The notes beneath the pieces were generated by a model that was given only the letters and a program-made list of their open reading frames with translations, did no database searches and had not been told where the DNA came from. Positions 55,143 to 64,000 of a stretch of 64,000 nt of DNA are shown here, in pieces. The stretch comes from Austropuccinia psidii. Lineage: Eukaryota; Basidiomycota; Pucciniomycetes; Pucciniales; Sphaerophragmiaceae. Position 1 is the stretch's first letter. The number at the start of each line of letters is the position of its first letter. The stretch lies in the NCBI GenBank assembly GCA_023105745.1, contig JALGQZ010000001.1, positions 44,540,082 through 44,604,081 on the forward strand, read 5' to 3'. The translations under genes were made by a program, and so were the position numbers.

Positions 55143-56605
55143 GAAATGGATAGGGGTCTTGGGTGAAACTTCAGGTTAATAAGCTGGGTTTCTTTTGACA
55201 TTATCCAATGGCCATCTGCTGAGGCCATCTTCATTGGTATGGCTTCTACCTTCTTTGTATATGATGGGATGGTCATGTTCCCTCTATACTCCTGGATGGC
55301 TATTTGCCATATCAGCATGTGTCTATTTGTAGTATCCATGTTTAGTAAAGACTTCAAGGCTGTGCAGTCTGTGTAGAATTCAAAGACTGCACCCTCCAAA
55401 TAATAATGGAGTTTCTCTAGAGCCCAGACTAGGCATAAGCATTCTGTCAGGGTGGCCCCATAGCTGGCTTCTCAATCTTTCAGCTGCCTAGAGATGTAAC
55501 ATATGACTCTCTCTCTTGGTTCACAATCCACAATTTGTCTCTGGTAAAGGGCTGCTCCTAAGCCTTGGCTACATGCTGCATCTATGTATAACTTGAAGGG
55601 TAGTTCAAAGTCAGCCAAGATGAGCACAGGTGCATTCGTGAGTTCATATTTGATCTCCTAATATGCATCCCTTCTTTCCTTGATGATTTCAAAGACTACA
55701 TCTTTTGAACATAACTTGTATAAGCTACAAGTTATGTGGTCAAATTTCTTGATGTGGTTTCTATAGTAGCTAGGAAATCCAAGGAAAGATTGCATCTCTT
55801 TGATGTTTCTTGGTACTGGCTTTTGTAGTACTGCTGCTACTTTATTCTGGTCAATTGTCAGATTAACACCTGAGACTTTATGTCCTAGAGCTAGTAGCTC
55901 TTGTTGGGCAAAATTACACTTTTTAAGTGAAATTTTCAGATTCATGGGTGTACATTTACTCAGGACTTTGTCTATGTATTGTACATGGTCTTCTCATGTC
56001 TCTAAGTATATAATGATATCATGAATATATACTACCATCCAGCCTTCCAGTATTTCTTCTTGAAATATTGTGTCCATCATCCTTTGGAAGTGGGCTGGTG
56101 CATTCTTGATGCCAAATGGCATCCTGGTGTACTCATATATACCCATAGGGAATATGATTCTGAGAAACTTTATGGAGTTTGGTTTGACTCCATTCTGGTG
56201 AAAGCCTTTCATACAATCCATTTTGGTTATTAATTTGGCTTTAGCCAGTTTGTCCAGGGCATGAGGTATCCTGGGTATAGGGTACCTGTCTGCTTGTGTG
56301 TAGTTGTTCAGGGCTCTGAAGTCTCCACACAACCTGGACTTGCCATCATGTCAGGTGATTAGGACAGGAGTGGTGATTTCCACTATTTTATTGTGTCCAA
56401 TATTTCTGATGACATCCATGTCCAGGAGTTCATTGATGTGTTTCTCAATTTTCTTCCTGGTTTCGAGACTTTCTGGGTATGGAGGCCTCCTGAGCATAGG
56501 TGGATATATTCTTTCCACATCCAGATATAGTTCTATATTATGGCCTTTAATTTTGCCTAGTGGTTCTTCACCAATGGCAAATGCTGGTCTATTTTTTCTC
56601 AGCAT
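55133..56605 (-). pseudogene. Reverse transcriptase and RNase H of Element IV
   Basis: One frame with several stops. The RT start reads RRPPYPESLETRKKIEKHIN (near 56500). KMDCMKGFHQNG keeps the first catalytic Asp (near 56225). The YxDD box reads Y-I-H-D near 56030, the same residue position that is lost in Element I, here Asp to His. The thumb motif [12 protein letters not shown] follows. RNase H has LYIDA (near 55585), ECLCLVWALEKLHYYLEG and FYTDCTALKSLLNMD, so the acidic residues are kept; a stop interrupts between them (near 55480). TAA/TGA interruptions also lie near 55660 and 55996. Confidence 0.88.
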
Positions 56606-56730
56606 TTTCAGTAAGCTTAGTTTTTGCTTAATGGTGAGGGTAGTGCTAAACTGGCCCTCTCTGAATTCTTCAGTAGCTATTCCAGTGGGTCATGGGCATA
56701 AAGTTGGTATATATCAAGTGAAAATTTCTT

Positions 56731-57520
56731 TTACTTGTTGGTACCAATTTTAATATGCCTGTTTTTACTGTTGTAAATATCAATGCCATAAATCCTCTGG
56801 TAATCTGTTCCCAATAGGAACCCATGGATGTGGGCATCATCAAGCACTACAAACTCTGGGTTGAGTCTGATGTTACCTTTCCTATGGGGTATAATTATCT
56901 CTTTGATAATTGTCCCAATGGAAGTCATCTTCCCTGATGCACTTTTAAAGTTCTTTGCCTTGGTGGGCAAGAGCTGTTTTTCCCAGTTTGGGAAGTGGTT
57001 GTCCAAATAATTTCTGGCCACTATGGCGCATTGTGCTCCACTATCAATGATCAATGGATACTGAGCATTGTCAATACAGAAAGTCATCTTTGTGGTTGTT
57101 CCATGTATATGCTCCATTCCTTTTGTTGGTGTGACTGGAAGTTTTTGTGCATCTTGTGTGTGTTTGAACAAGTTCTTGTTGGCAGTGTCCTGTGGCATGC
57201 CTGCTTCCAACTGTATGTCCTGGATTTCTAGTCGGGTTTCCTCTTGGTATTCCACTGGGAATTCTTCTCTGGGGTCTTGGTCATCATCAGATTGTTCCCT
57301 GGTGGCATCCTCCATAGAGTCTGATTCATGATCCTCTGTTGGGGATTCCTCCTCTGGGACTTTCTCAATGGCATAGACTTTTTTCTTTGCCTTTGGACAG
57401 TTGTTGGCATAGTGGTCTATTGGACCACAGTTGTGACAAGAATTTTTCTTCTTGTCCATCTGTGCCACTCTTTCTTTGGATTTGTATTTAAACTCTACCC
57501 TGAAAGGTTGTTTCTCTTTG
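56731..57520 (-). pseudogene. Protease and nucleocapsid of Element IV
   Basis: From the solo LTR insertion point the frame reads KEKQPFRVEFKYKSKERVAQ, then a CCHC knuckle SCHNCGPIDHYANNCPK (about 57437-57390) and an acidic linker. The protease has PLIIDSGAQCAIVARNYLD with the catalytic Asp kept (about 57048). The strand HIHGFLLGTDYQRIYGIDI is near 56800. The frame stops at 56731 and the RT continues in another frame. Confidence 0.85.
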
Positions 57521-57525
57521 AAACC

Positions 57526-59719
57526 TGTAAGGTTTGTCTATGAAACTCTTGATAATAGTAACAATATCAAGAGTACTATGACTGTCCTCAGTAGAAAAAT
57601 ATAATATAATGAAATATTATAACCACAAATTTAAATATAATTATTAAAAATAATTATATAAAAAAATAAATTTAATTATTATTATAATAATATAATAATA
57701 AAAAAAAATATAATAATTATAATAAATTATAATTATTCTATTATTGTTATAGTCACTGACAGTTATAACAATAAGAAGTGTAAAGCTCTTAATGAGACTA
57801 TTACACGTGGAAAATATAAATATTTAACCACTTATAAATAATATAAATATTATTTATAAAAAGAATTAAACACACACTGTGCAGAAATAATTCTTTATAG
57901 AATAAAATTCTATATAAAAAAAACTATTACTAGATAAAAAAATATATAGAACTTTTAGAGAAAACTTACTTATAAGATTTATTTAATACAACAAGTTATA
58001 AAACAACAGTTATTATATTAAATAATGATTATAAGTTAAAAACACGCCAAAAATCAATAAAATCAAAGATAAAACAACTTTTTATACTAAAATTTATGAT
58101 TAAAGAGTTTTTGAGAGGAATTTGTGGATTTTAAAAGATATTTAAGATGATAATTTTATATAATAAAATTTATTATAGATGATTACAACAATAATCTGAA
58201 TTCTATGACTTCAATTCTTTAATTTAATAAACAAAGAATAAAAATAACTTAAGAATTACTTTTAATAATAAGATTTTATATTTAATAAAATTTTACCTGT
58301 TTAAATTTCTAATATGATTGGATTGATTATGAATGATGGACAAAAACAGTGATGAAAAGACTCTTTTTATGTCTACAGAGCAGCTCTCATGATTCATAAT
58401 GGATGTAGAGGGCGTGCTCAGGTCAAAACTGAAAAACCATGCTTAAAAATTAAGTTCTTAACTTAAGGCAACTTATTTTTACTTCCAATTTAAAGTTATC
58501 AGTGTTATTCTTAACTCCAAGTAACTTTAATCCTCATTTAGTTTAATTATTTTAAGTTTTAATATAAAATAAGTTTATTTATATTAAAGTTCATCACATG
58601 AACAACATAAAATCAGAGTTTCAAGCAGAAATCTCTTAAACTGAATTTTTAATTAATTTTTAAAGAAATCATAATTTTCTTTAAGCTTAATTAAAAAAGT
58701 AATTTTCCAGGCTAATTACCCAGGAAACCTATTAATAAAAGATACTTAAAATTTAATTTATATATTGATAATATTAAATTCTAAGCTGTGTGAAATTTTC
58801 AAGCAAATCCATTAAGATTTGGATTTTTAATGAATTTTTGAAGTTATTACTATTTTTCCACGTAAAATAGCAATACACACAAAACCTTAAGTTTTGATAA
58901 GGTTTTGATGATTGAAACCTTAAAGTTTTAAGCTTATTTAAGCTTTTTAAGCTTGATTAAGCTTTGAAAGTTCTTAAAACCTTGATTCCAAGCCTGCTTA
59001 TTGGGATTTACCCTCTTGGCAGCTTGAAATTCCTGTCCAATTTAGGATAAAACCAGTTTAAACCTTAAGGTTGGATCAAAGTCTAATCTTAAAGTTTAAA
59101 TAAGGTTGAAAATCCTCCAATACAGGTGGACAACCTTAATTGAATCCTTGCAGATCCAAAAAGTTGGGTACCCCAGCTCTATTTGGTCTTTTTCCTTTGT
59201 CCCACCTTTTTGCGTGGATTTTGCCCTTTTATTTATTTAAAGCCATACTATGGCCTTAAACCCTTTTAAATTGAGCTCACGCAGGATTTACATTCTGTAT
59301 GGCAAATCCTTAGCCAATTCAGTAAATATACACCACACCTCAATTTTAACTAAAATTTTGGTAAAGTTGCATAAACCTTATGTAACTTTAAATTTAAGCT
59401 TAATTAAGCTTAAATTTAACAATTTTAAAAAAATGTTAAAAAGTTACATTAGTACTGTGAGATTCTTAAATCTTCTAATAACACAAGAAATAAGTGTTTT
59501 TGGGTATAACACCCTATGGGTGTACCCTAGGTTATTTTTGGTGTAGAATCCAAAAATGACATCATAATTATAACTTTGTTTATCCAAAAAAAAGTTATAC
59601 TTATTTTTTATTATTTTTTATTTTAAATTCAACTAAAAAGTCTGTTTAAGACAAATTTAATTGTTTATAAAATCATTTGTGGCCTTATGGGTATGTTAAA
59701 CATACCTCACAGGCTCACA
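57526..59719 (-). mobile_element. Solo type I LTR inserted in Element IV gag, TSD AAACC
   Basis: This 2194-bp LTR of the Element I family is in minus orientation, starting TGTAAGG and ending GGCTCACA on the plus strand. It is flanked by perfect AAACC copies (57521-57525 and 59720-59724). It splits the Gag frame of Element IV, which resumes cleanly on the other side (KRSGF before, KEKQPF after). It fixes the true ends of the type I LTR. Confidence 0.93.
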
Positions 59720-59724
59720 AAACC

Positions 59725-60159
59725 ACTGCGTTTATATGGGGTGAATTTCCCTACATTAGTCCTTTTCCTAACCTCTTGTAAGGTATTGCAAATTTCATCT
59801 AAAGTGTAATTGTGGTTAAATCTGCATTTTACTTCATGATCTAGTTCTCCTGGCATTTGTGTCAGAAGTTTTTGATTCCTCATTTGGGTGTTCATCTGAG
59901 GATCAATGGCTTTGAGTCTCATAGATTGTCTGAGACACCAATCATATGGATCTTTGTCCACAGAGTATTTGTCACTTTCAAATGACATGATTTTCTGCCA
60001 TATCCAAGTACCATTGCTGTAATTTTGGATAATTTGACTCTTCCACCATGGCCAGCTTCTTCTGCCATGGATTTCCTTCATTTCTGTGTACTATATACTA
60101 GCATGTCCTTTAAATGCTGTATTGAGTCTAGCAGTAATCCAGTAGTCTGGTATGCTTGG
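59725..60159 (-). pseudogene. gag capsid part of Element IV
   Basis: The minus strand reads PDYWITARLNTAFKG, a TAG at 60091-60093, then SWPWWKSQIIQNYSNGTW, DPYDWCLRQSMRLKAIDP and a VKCRFNHNYTLDEICNTLQE segment ending KFTPYKRSGF at the insertion. These are the capsid helices of this Gypsy lineage (compare WPWWKEEI in Element I). The N-terminal part is cut by Element V. Confidence 0.83.
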
Positions 60160-62077
60160 TGTGAGCCTTGAGGTTTATTTTACGTACCCAAATAGGCCAC
60201 AATTATCTTAAAAAGAAATTTTGAATTATGCACAACTCATAAGTCATGAATATATCCAAAATTCAAAATTTCAATTTCAGAAAAGATGAATAACTTTTTA
60301 TTGAGTAAGTAAATCCATGGATTTAAGACCAGATTTGGATTCTACACGAAAATTCACCTAGGGTAGCCCCATAGAGTGAATAAGCTCAATTTAAGTATTT
60401 GAGGTGGTAAAATGGAAAATAATTCAATACCACATCATTAATACCACATAAAAGATCCGCGAAAATTTTTGTTTTTCTTGATTTTAAGCCAAAATAATGG
60501 GAAAGTCAGAAATCCCATGTTACATATACACTAAGAATAGTGTTATGCATGTTTTGAGCACTTAATATCATGGTATTCTTAGATGGACTTTTGGTACACC
60601 CATAGTGGATATCTCACTTTAAGCTTAATTTTCTATTTTTACATGAAAAATAAGTAAGGGGGACAAAAGACATCAAAGAGAGCCAGGGTACCCAACTTCT
60701 GAGGCCCCAGAGGCGTGGATAGCTCCAGAGCATGGATCCATGGCTCATCTTGGCCCAATTGGTAAACTAAAACTCTTTGGGAACTTGGTTACCAAGTTAC
60801 ACCTACTGTAATCATAAGAAAATAGCAAATAACCTGCTATTTTGACGTGCCAAGGAGGTAATGAGCTACTTAGACTCCTGTAACCACGTCAATTCTTGAT
60901 GACTTTCCATGACTAGAGCCTAAAAGAGTAATTAAAACCCTTTTGGGACATATATTCATTGATTTACCTCATAGCAACCAGCAAAATACTGCTATTTGCA
61001 ATTCTACGTAGAAATGAGGTAAAAACTTCAAAAATTCATTCAAAATACAATTCTTAATGAATCTTTCTGAAGCTTTCAGGACTAATAGAGAACTGTATTA
61101 TCTATGGTACAACCAAAAAGAATTATGGTTTTACTAGTAAAATTAAAAGATTACTTACAGTCCATTTTTGGCCATTCTACGTGAAACACTGAATCTTCAA
61201 AAATTCACAGTAATTACAACCTGTGATGAAATTGGCAATAACATTGATAACTTTGAGAAATAAATGATTATTTTAGAATAAAAGAAGATTTACAGATGTT
61301 ACTCCTTTTATTCTTAACCATATTGGGGTTGGTAGTCACGTAAAAGCATCAATTAAGTAATTATGATAATCTTACGTGACAACTGATGATGCAATCAATA
61401 ATCCAAAAGGGTTTATTGTTTTCTCACTCACTGGTTTTTCAGTTTGCTCCATGGCACGCCTCTGTGAGCTGTTATTGACTTAAAAGAGGCCTCCTCTTGC
61501 TGTTTTTTCCAGGAATCATCTTATCAATTTATTAAATCATTATTACCAACAAGTAAGTATTAGTTACAGCTATTCTTAAGTGTTTTAAATCTTTCAGAAT
61601 CAATCAGAAAGACGTGAAATCATAGAATCCAACTATATATTGTTGTAATCCTGCTATAAATCATTTTGATCTCTTAAATCCACAATTCTACGTCAAATTT
61701 CTCTACTTTTATCTATCAATAAGTTCTTTGGAGTATTAGTGAGTCATTTATCTTTAATTCTTAAAGTTTTTCTCTAGTAATAGTTTTCTTCAAGAATTAT
61801 CTTTATAACTATTCTTGTAAAAGATAATTATATATTAAAATAATTTTATTATTTTAATAAAAGAAGTTTTTATTATTAAATTCTTCTTGTAATTGATTCT
61901 TGTAGACAATTACTTCTCACAGTTATAATCACTAGTAGTGTATAACACGTGAAAGAAATAATTTTATAATTATTTAATTGTGGTTATAATAATTTTTATT
62001 ATTATATTTCATAAGAACAGACATAGTACTGTTGATTAATAGTAATATTATCATCAGTTTCATAGTCACATCTTACA
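60160..62077 (+). repeat. 5' LTR of Element V (type V LTR)
   Basis: This 1918-bp LTR begins TGTGAGCCTTGAGG and ends ATCTTACA. It is related to type I and VI LTRs by its ends and by the TTTCATAG segment before the end, but much diverged in the middle. The inverted fragment at 15241-15760 is the same family. Confidence 0.88.
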
Positions 62078-62095
62078 TTTGGGGTCCTGGCCGTG
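62078..62095 (+). promoter_or_regulatory. Putative primer-binding site of Element V
   Basis: TTTGGGGTCCTGGCCGTG directly after the LTR; compare TTTGGGGGCCTGGCCATG in Element I. Confidence 0.55.
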
Positions 62096-62519
62096 TTTTT
62101 TTGAACCTTGTACCCTTAATTAATATATTTTTAAGTTCTAAAATATATTAATTTAATTTTTTTTTTCAATTTAAAGAAATTTTTTTTTTTTGAAATTGTC
62201 TTTAAATCTTATTTCATTGAGGAATTTGGTTTAATTTTGCACTGTTTTTACGCGTGGCTTTTTCACATCCAAAAACTTATAAAATTATTCTTTGAGTTAC
62301 TCTGACTTAATTTTTTATTCAAATTCTTAAATTTTAATACCTTTTTCTTTGAAAAGAATATTTTTTTAATATCAAAAAATAATAAAACTTATAAAAAATC
62401 TTTTAAAAATATCTTAAATCATAAAAAATAATTTCTTTTATCATATTTTTTCTTTAAGTGTCTTTAATTAAATACTGTGCACCTGGAAACAGACTCATAA
62501 AAGATACATCACTAGTCCT
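62096..62519 (+). other. Leader of Element V
   Basis: AT-rich leader with T runs and no recognisable gene. An AG at 62514-62515 after ACATCACT could be an acceptor for the exon that follows, in which case the true first exon is further upstream. Confidence 0.45.
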
Positions 62520-63470
62520 GAATCTTCAGAAGCAGAATCTGAAGAAAGTATTGAGGTGAAAATTGCTAAAAGAGGCACCTTATTTAACTCAGAAAAGAAT
62601 AAATTACCACCAAAAGGTGTGTTTTTATCTTTATTTTTACTCTTTATCCTTAAATTGACGTAAAAATGGTGCATACCAGAAATGGAAGCAACTATTCAGT
62701 CCAACCAGATGGATGTGGACAAGGAAGAGGCAAGACCAAATCCAGAAGTGCCAAATCTTCCACAAGAAAGACACATCTGGAGGATGCCAGAGTTGCCCCC
62801 CATTCCCCAAGGTCTGTACCAACAGATTTTGACGTGAATTCTGAGCCTGAACTAATTCATGATATTATTTCCAGGGCTGAACCATTTCCAAGTGGCAGCA
62901 ATAGAAATATATCAATGCCAGTACAAAAATTGGTTCAGAGCAGCCAAGGAAGAAGAGTGGGAAATATGCCCAAGCCTTTGGCAGGGGGCCATGAACTCCT
63001 ACTTACACATCAAGAGCTTTCTGGGTCAGGAGAAGACCATAGAACTCTTAGGAGGTTGGAGCCCCCTGTCTTGCAAAGACAAGGTCAAAAGGATAAAGAA
63101 TTGGTTGAAGAACCAAAGTCTTTTATCCATAGACCAGAAGAAAGAGTTGGAAATGACTCCAGCTTTGGAGACAGAGGCACCAGTGGCGTCTACCAGCTCC
63201 AAACCAGCTCCAGAAGTGTCCAAGGACAAGCCCAAGGGACCTCAGAAGAGGCAGAAAGGTCCCAAGAACCATCAAGGAAAGGGCAAAGGCAAAGCCAATT
63301 GGCACAGACCTTACCCACAAGGGTACAGGATCCCCAAATTGGAGCCTTCAGCCATGGACAGTGTCTTCAATATGGCCAGGACTCTGATGGAATTTACAGC
63401 CAAACAGCAGGAAAGGATGAACAGAAACTTTCCACGGAAACAATTGGTGTACAGACTAGTATTAATGTAG
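62520..63470 (+). CDS. Spliced +1-frame ORF of Element V, overlapping gag
   Basis: I infer exons about 62520-62616, 62680-62811 and 62875-63470. The introns are 62617-62679 (GTGTGT...CCAG, 63 nt) and 62812-62874 (GTCTGT...TTCCAG, 63 nt), both phase 1. From the ATG at 62682 in exon 2 the joined frame is 242 codons including the stop. Exon 1 has no ATG, so a start upstream or at 62682 is open. The product has HIWRMPELPPIPQG at the exon 2 end, then IEIYQCQYKNWF, EEWEICPSLWQG, EKTIELLGG and WLKNQSLLS, a likely folded helical domain. A Lys/Pro-rich basic tail and VFNMARTLMEFTAKQQERMN follow. No domain is recognised. The same exons, intron positions and phases occur in Element I. Intron 1 holds the Gag ATG. 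Confidence 0.62.
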
Positions 63471-64000
63471 AAATTGGTAAACTTGATGGAAGATTAACCA
63501 AAATTGCATCAGATATAGTTGAATTAAAGAAAAATGACAAGAAATACATTGAATTGCACCAAGTGACAAATGCCAAACTTGACTCAATTACCAATTCTTG
63601 CAAAAGAATTGAAAACATGTACCAAGATCAGCATGATGAGATGGAAGATCTTTCCATTTTTAGGGTGAATGATCAACTTACAACTCTACAAGACCAAGTC
63701 TTGAAGATAGTTGAGAATACCAATCAATTTGCTATACCCTTAGCAAAAAGTGACAGTGAAAGACAGAAGTTGAAGAATGAAATAATTGCAAGTGTGGAAC
63801 AAATTCATAAGAATCATGAACCACATATGCCAAGACATTTTACACCTTTAACTGAAGAAAAACTCTCTGTTAAAGAAAGTCTCACCCCATTCTTAGCAGA
63901 AAATGCCTACTCTGCAAGAGATATTCCCAAAATAGAAGAATGGCCAACATTCTCTGGTGAAGGAGAATACAACCATATTGAATTCATCAGGACTATTGAT
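62666..64000 (+). CDS. gag of Element V, 3' end beyond window
   Basis: Open for 445 codons from ATG 62666 to the last base. It begins MVHTRNGSNYSVQ; the first ~250 residues are hydrophilic, Gln/Ser/Arg-rich and overlap the +1-frame ORF. From about residue 265 it is helical and probably coiled coil (INVEIGKLDGRL, then SDIVELKKNDKKY and DLSIFRVNDQLTTLQDQVLK). It then reaches the conserved start of the capsid part (DIPKIEEWPTFSGEGEYNHI, just before the window end), which matches Element I near 8480. Capsid, zinc knuckle and pol lie beyond the window. The ATG is inside intron 1 of the spliced ORF, so only unspliced RNA would make Gag. Confidence 0.82.
   Translation, partial: MVHTRNGSNYSVQPDGCGQGRGKTKSRSAKSSTRKTHLEDARVAPHSPRSVPTDFDVNSEPELIHDIISRAEPFPSGSNRNISMPVQKLVQSSQGRRVGNMPKPLAGGHELLLTHQELSGSGEDHRTLRRLEPPVLQRQGQKDKELVEEPKSFIHRPEERVGNDSSFGDRGTSGVYQLQTSSRSVQGQAQGTSEEAERSQEPSRKGQRQSQLAQTLPTRVQDPQIGAFSHGQCLQYGQDSDGIYSQTAGKDEQKLSTETIGVQTSINVEIGKLDGRLTKIASDIVELKKNDKKYIELHQVTNAKLDSITNSCKRIENMYQDQHDEMEDLSIFRVNDQLTTLQDQVLKIVENTNQFAIPLAKSDSERQKLKNEIIASVEQIHKNHEPHMPRHFTPLTEEKLSVKESLTPFLAENAYSARDIPKIEEWPTFSGEGEYNHIEFIRTID

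Larger units (their letters stand above)
51978..60159 (-). mobile_element. Element IV: minus-strand chromovirus, 5' end beyond window
   Basis: The 3' LTR is 51978-53413, followed on the minus strand by polypurine tract, integrase-chromodomain, RNase H, RT, protease and gag. Gag is split by a solo type I LTR (57526-59719), and the 5' end is cut by Element V at 60160. Frame changes occur near 53950, 55140 and 56650, so the element is dead. Its left flank is TACAA (51973-51977), so its 5' LTR should be followed by the same 5 bases beyond the window. Confidence 0.9.
60160..64000 (+). mobile_element. Element V: chromovirus related to Element I, runs off the window
   Basis: The 5' LTR is 60160-62077, then a primer-binding-like site, leader and open gag to the window end. 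It is inserted in the gag of Element IV; the flanking CTTGG (60155-60159) should recur after its 3' LTR. Its gag frame has no stop in the 445 codons visible, so it may be younger or better preserved than Element I. Confidence 0.88.

Overview
The window looks like a transposon-dominated segment of a rust fungus (Pucciniales). My best guess is Austropuccinia psidii (myrtle rust), because the Gag and Pol proteins of the Ty3/Gypsy elements read like the families I associate with that genome. This is recognition from memory, not a database search. Most of the 64 kb is LTR retrotransposon sequence, nested several deep, in AT-rich DNA. I can support only one ordinary host gene, an AlkB-like 2-oxoglutarate/Fe(II) dioxygenase at 17362-18258.

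Layout. (1) 1-2769: an LTR (type III) interrupted by a solo LTR of type IV with an AGGGT target duplication. (2) 4303-15240: Element I, a plus-strand chromovirus with both LTRs whose gag-pol frame is broken by at least 13 stops and by frameshifts. (3) 15241-16860: an inverted LTR fragment beside a decayed hAT transposase. (4) 17362-18258: the AlkB-like gene. (5) 19791-41779: Element III, a minus-strand chromovirus. Its left LTR is split by Element II (21289-33647), a young 12.4-kb LTR element with an ACGT target duplication, LTRs differing by about five substitutions, an intact 1490-codon Gag-protease ORF and no reverse transcriptase. Element II itself carries a CACTA-type MITE and three families of tandem or palindromic repeats. 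(6) 41780-51977: relic LTRs, a Harbinger-like nuclease fragment, a solo LTR with AATTA duplication, and AT-rich DNA without recognisable genes. (7) 51978-60159: Element IV, a minus-strand chromovirus whose gag is split by a solo type-I LTR (AAACC duplication). (8) 60160-64000: Element V, a plus-strand relative of Element I, with LTR and an open gag running off the window end.

The most interesting observation is at the start of Elements V and I. In the +1 frame relative to Gag, both elements encode the same second protein, which becomes continuous only if two short GT-AG introns are removed. The first intron contains the Gag start codon in both elements, so splicing would switch the transcript from Gag-Pol to the second protein. 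The second frame is better conserved between the two elements than the Gag frame over the stretch I aligned by hand.

All coordinates and alignments were made by eye. Family assignments rest on motifs. Expression, mobility and species identity are not shown by this sequence.
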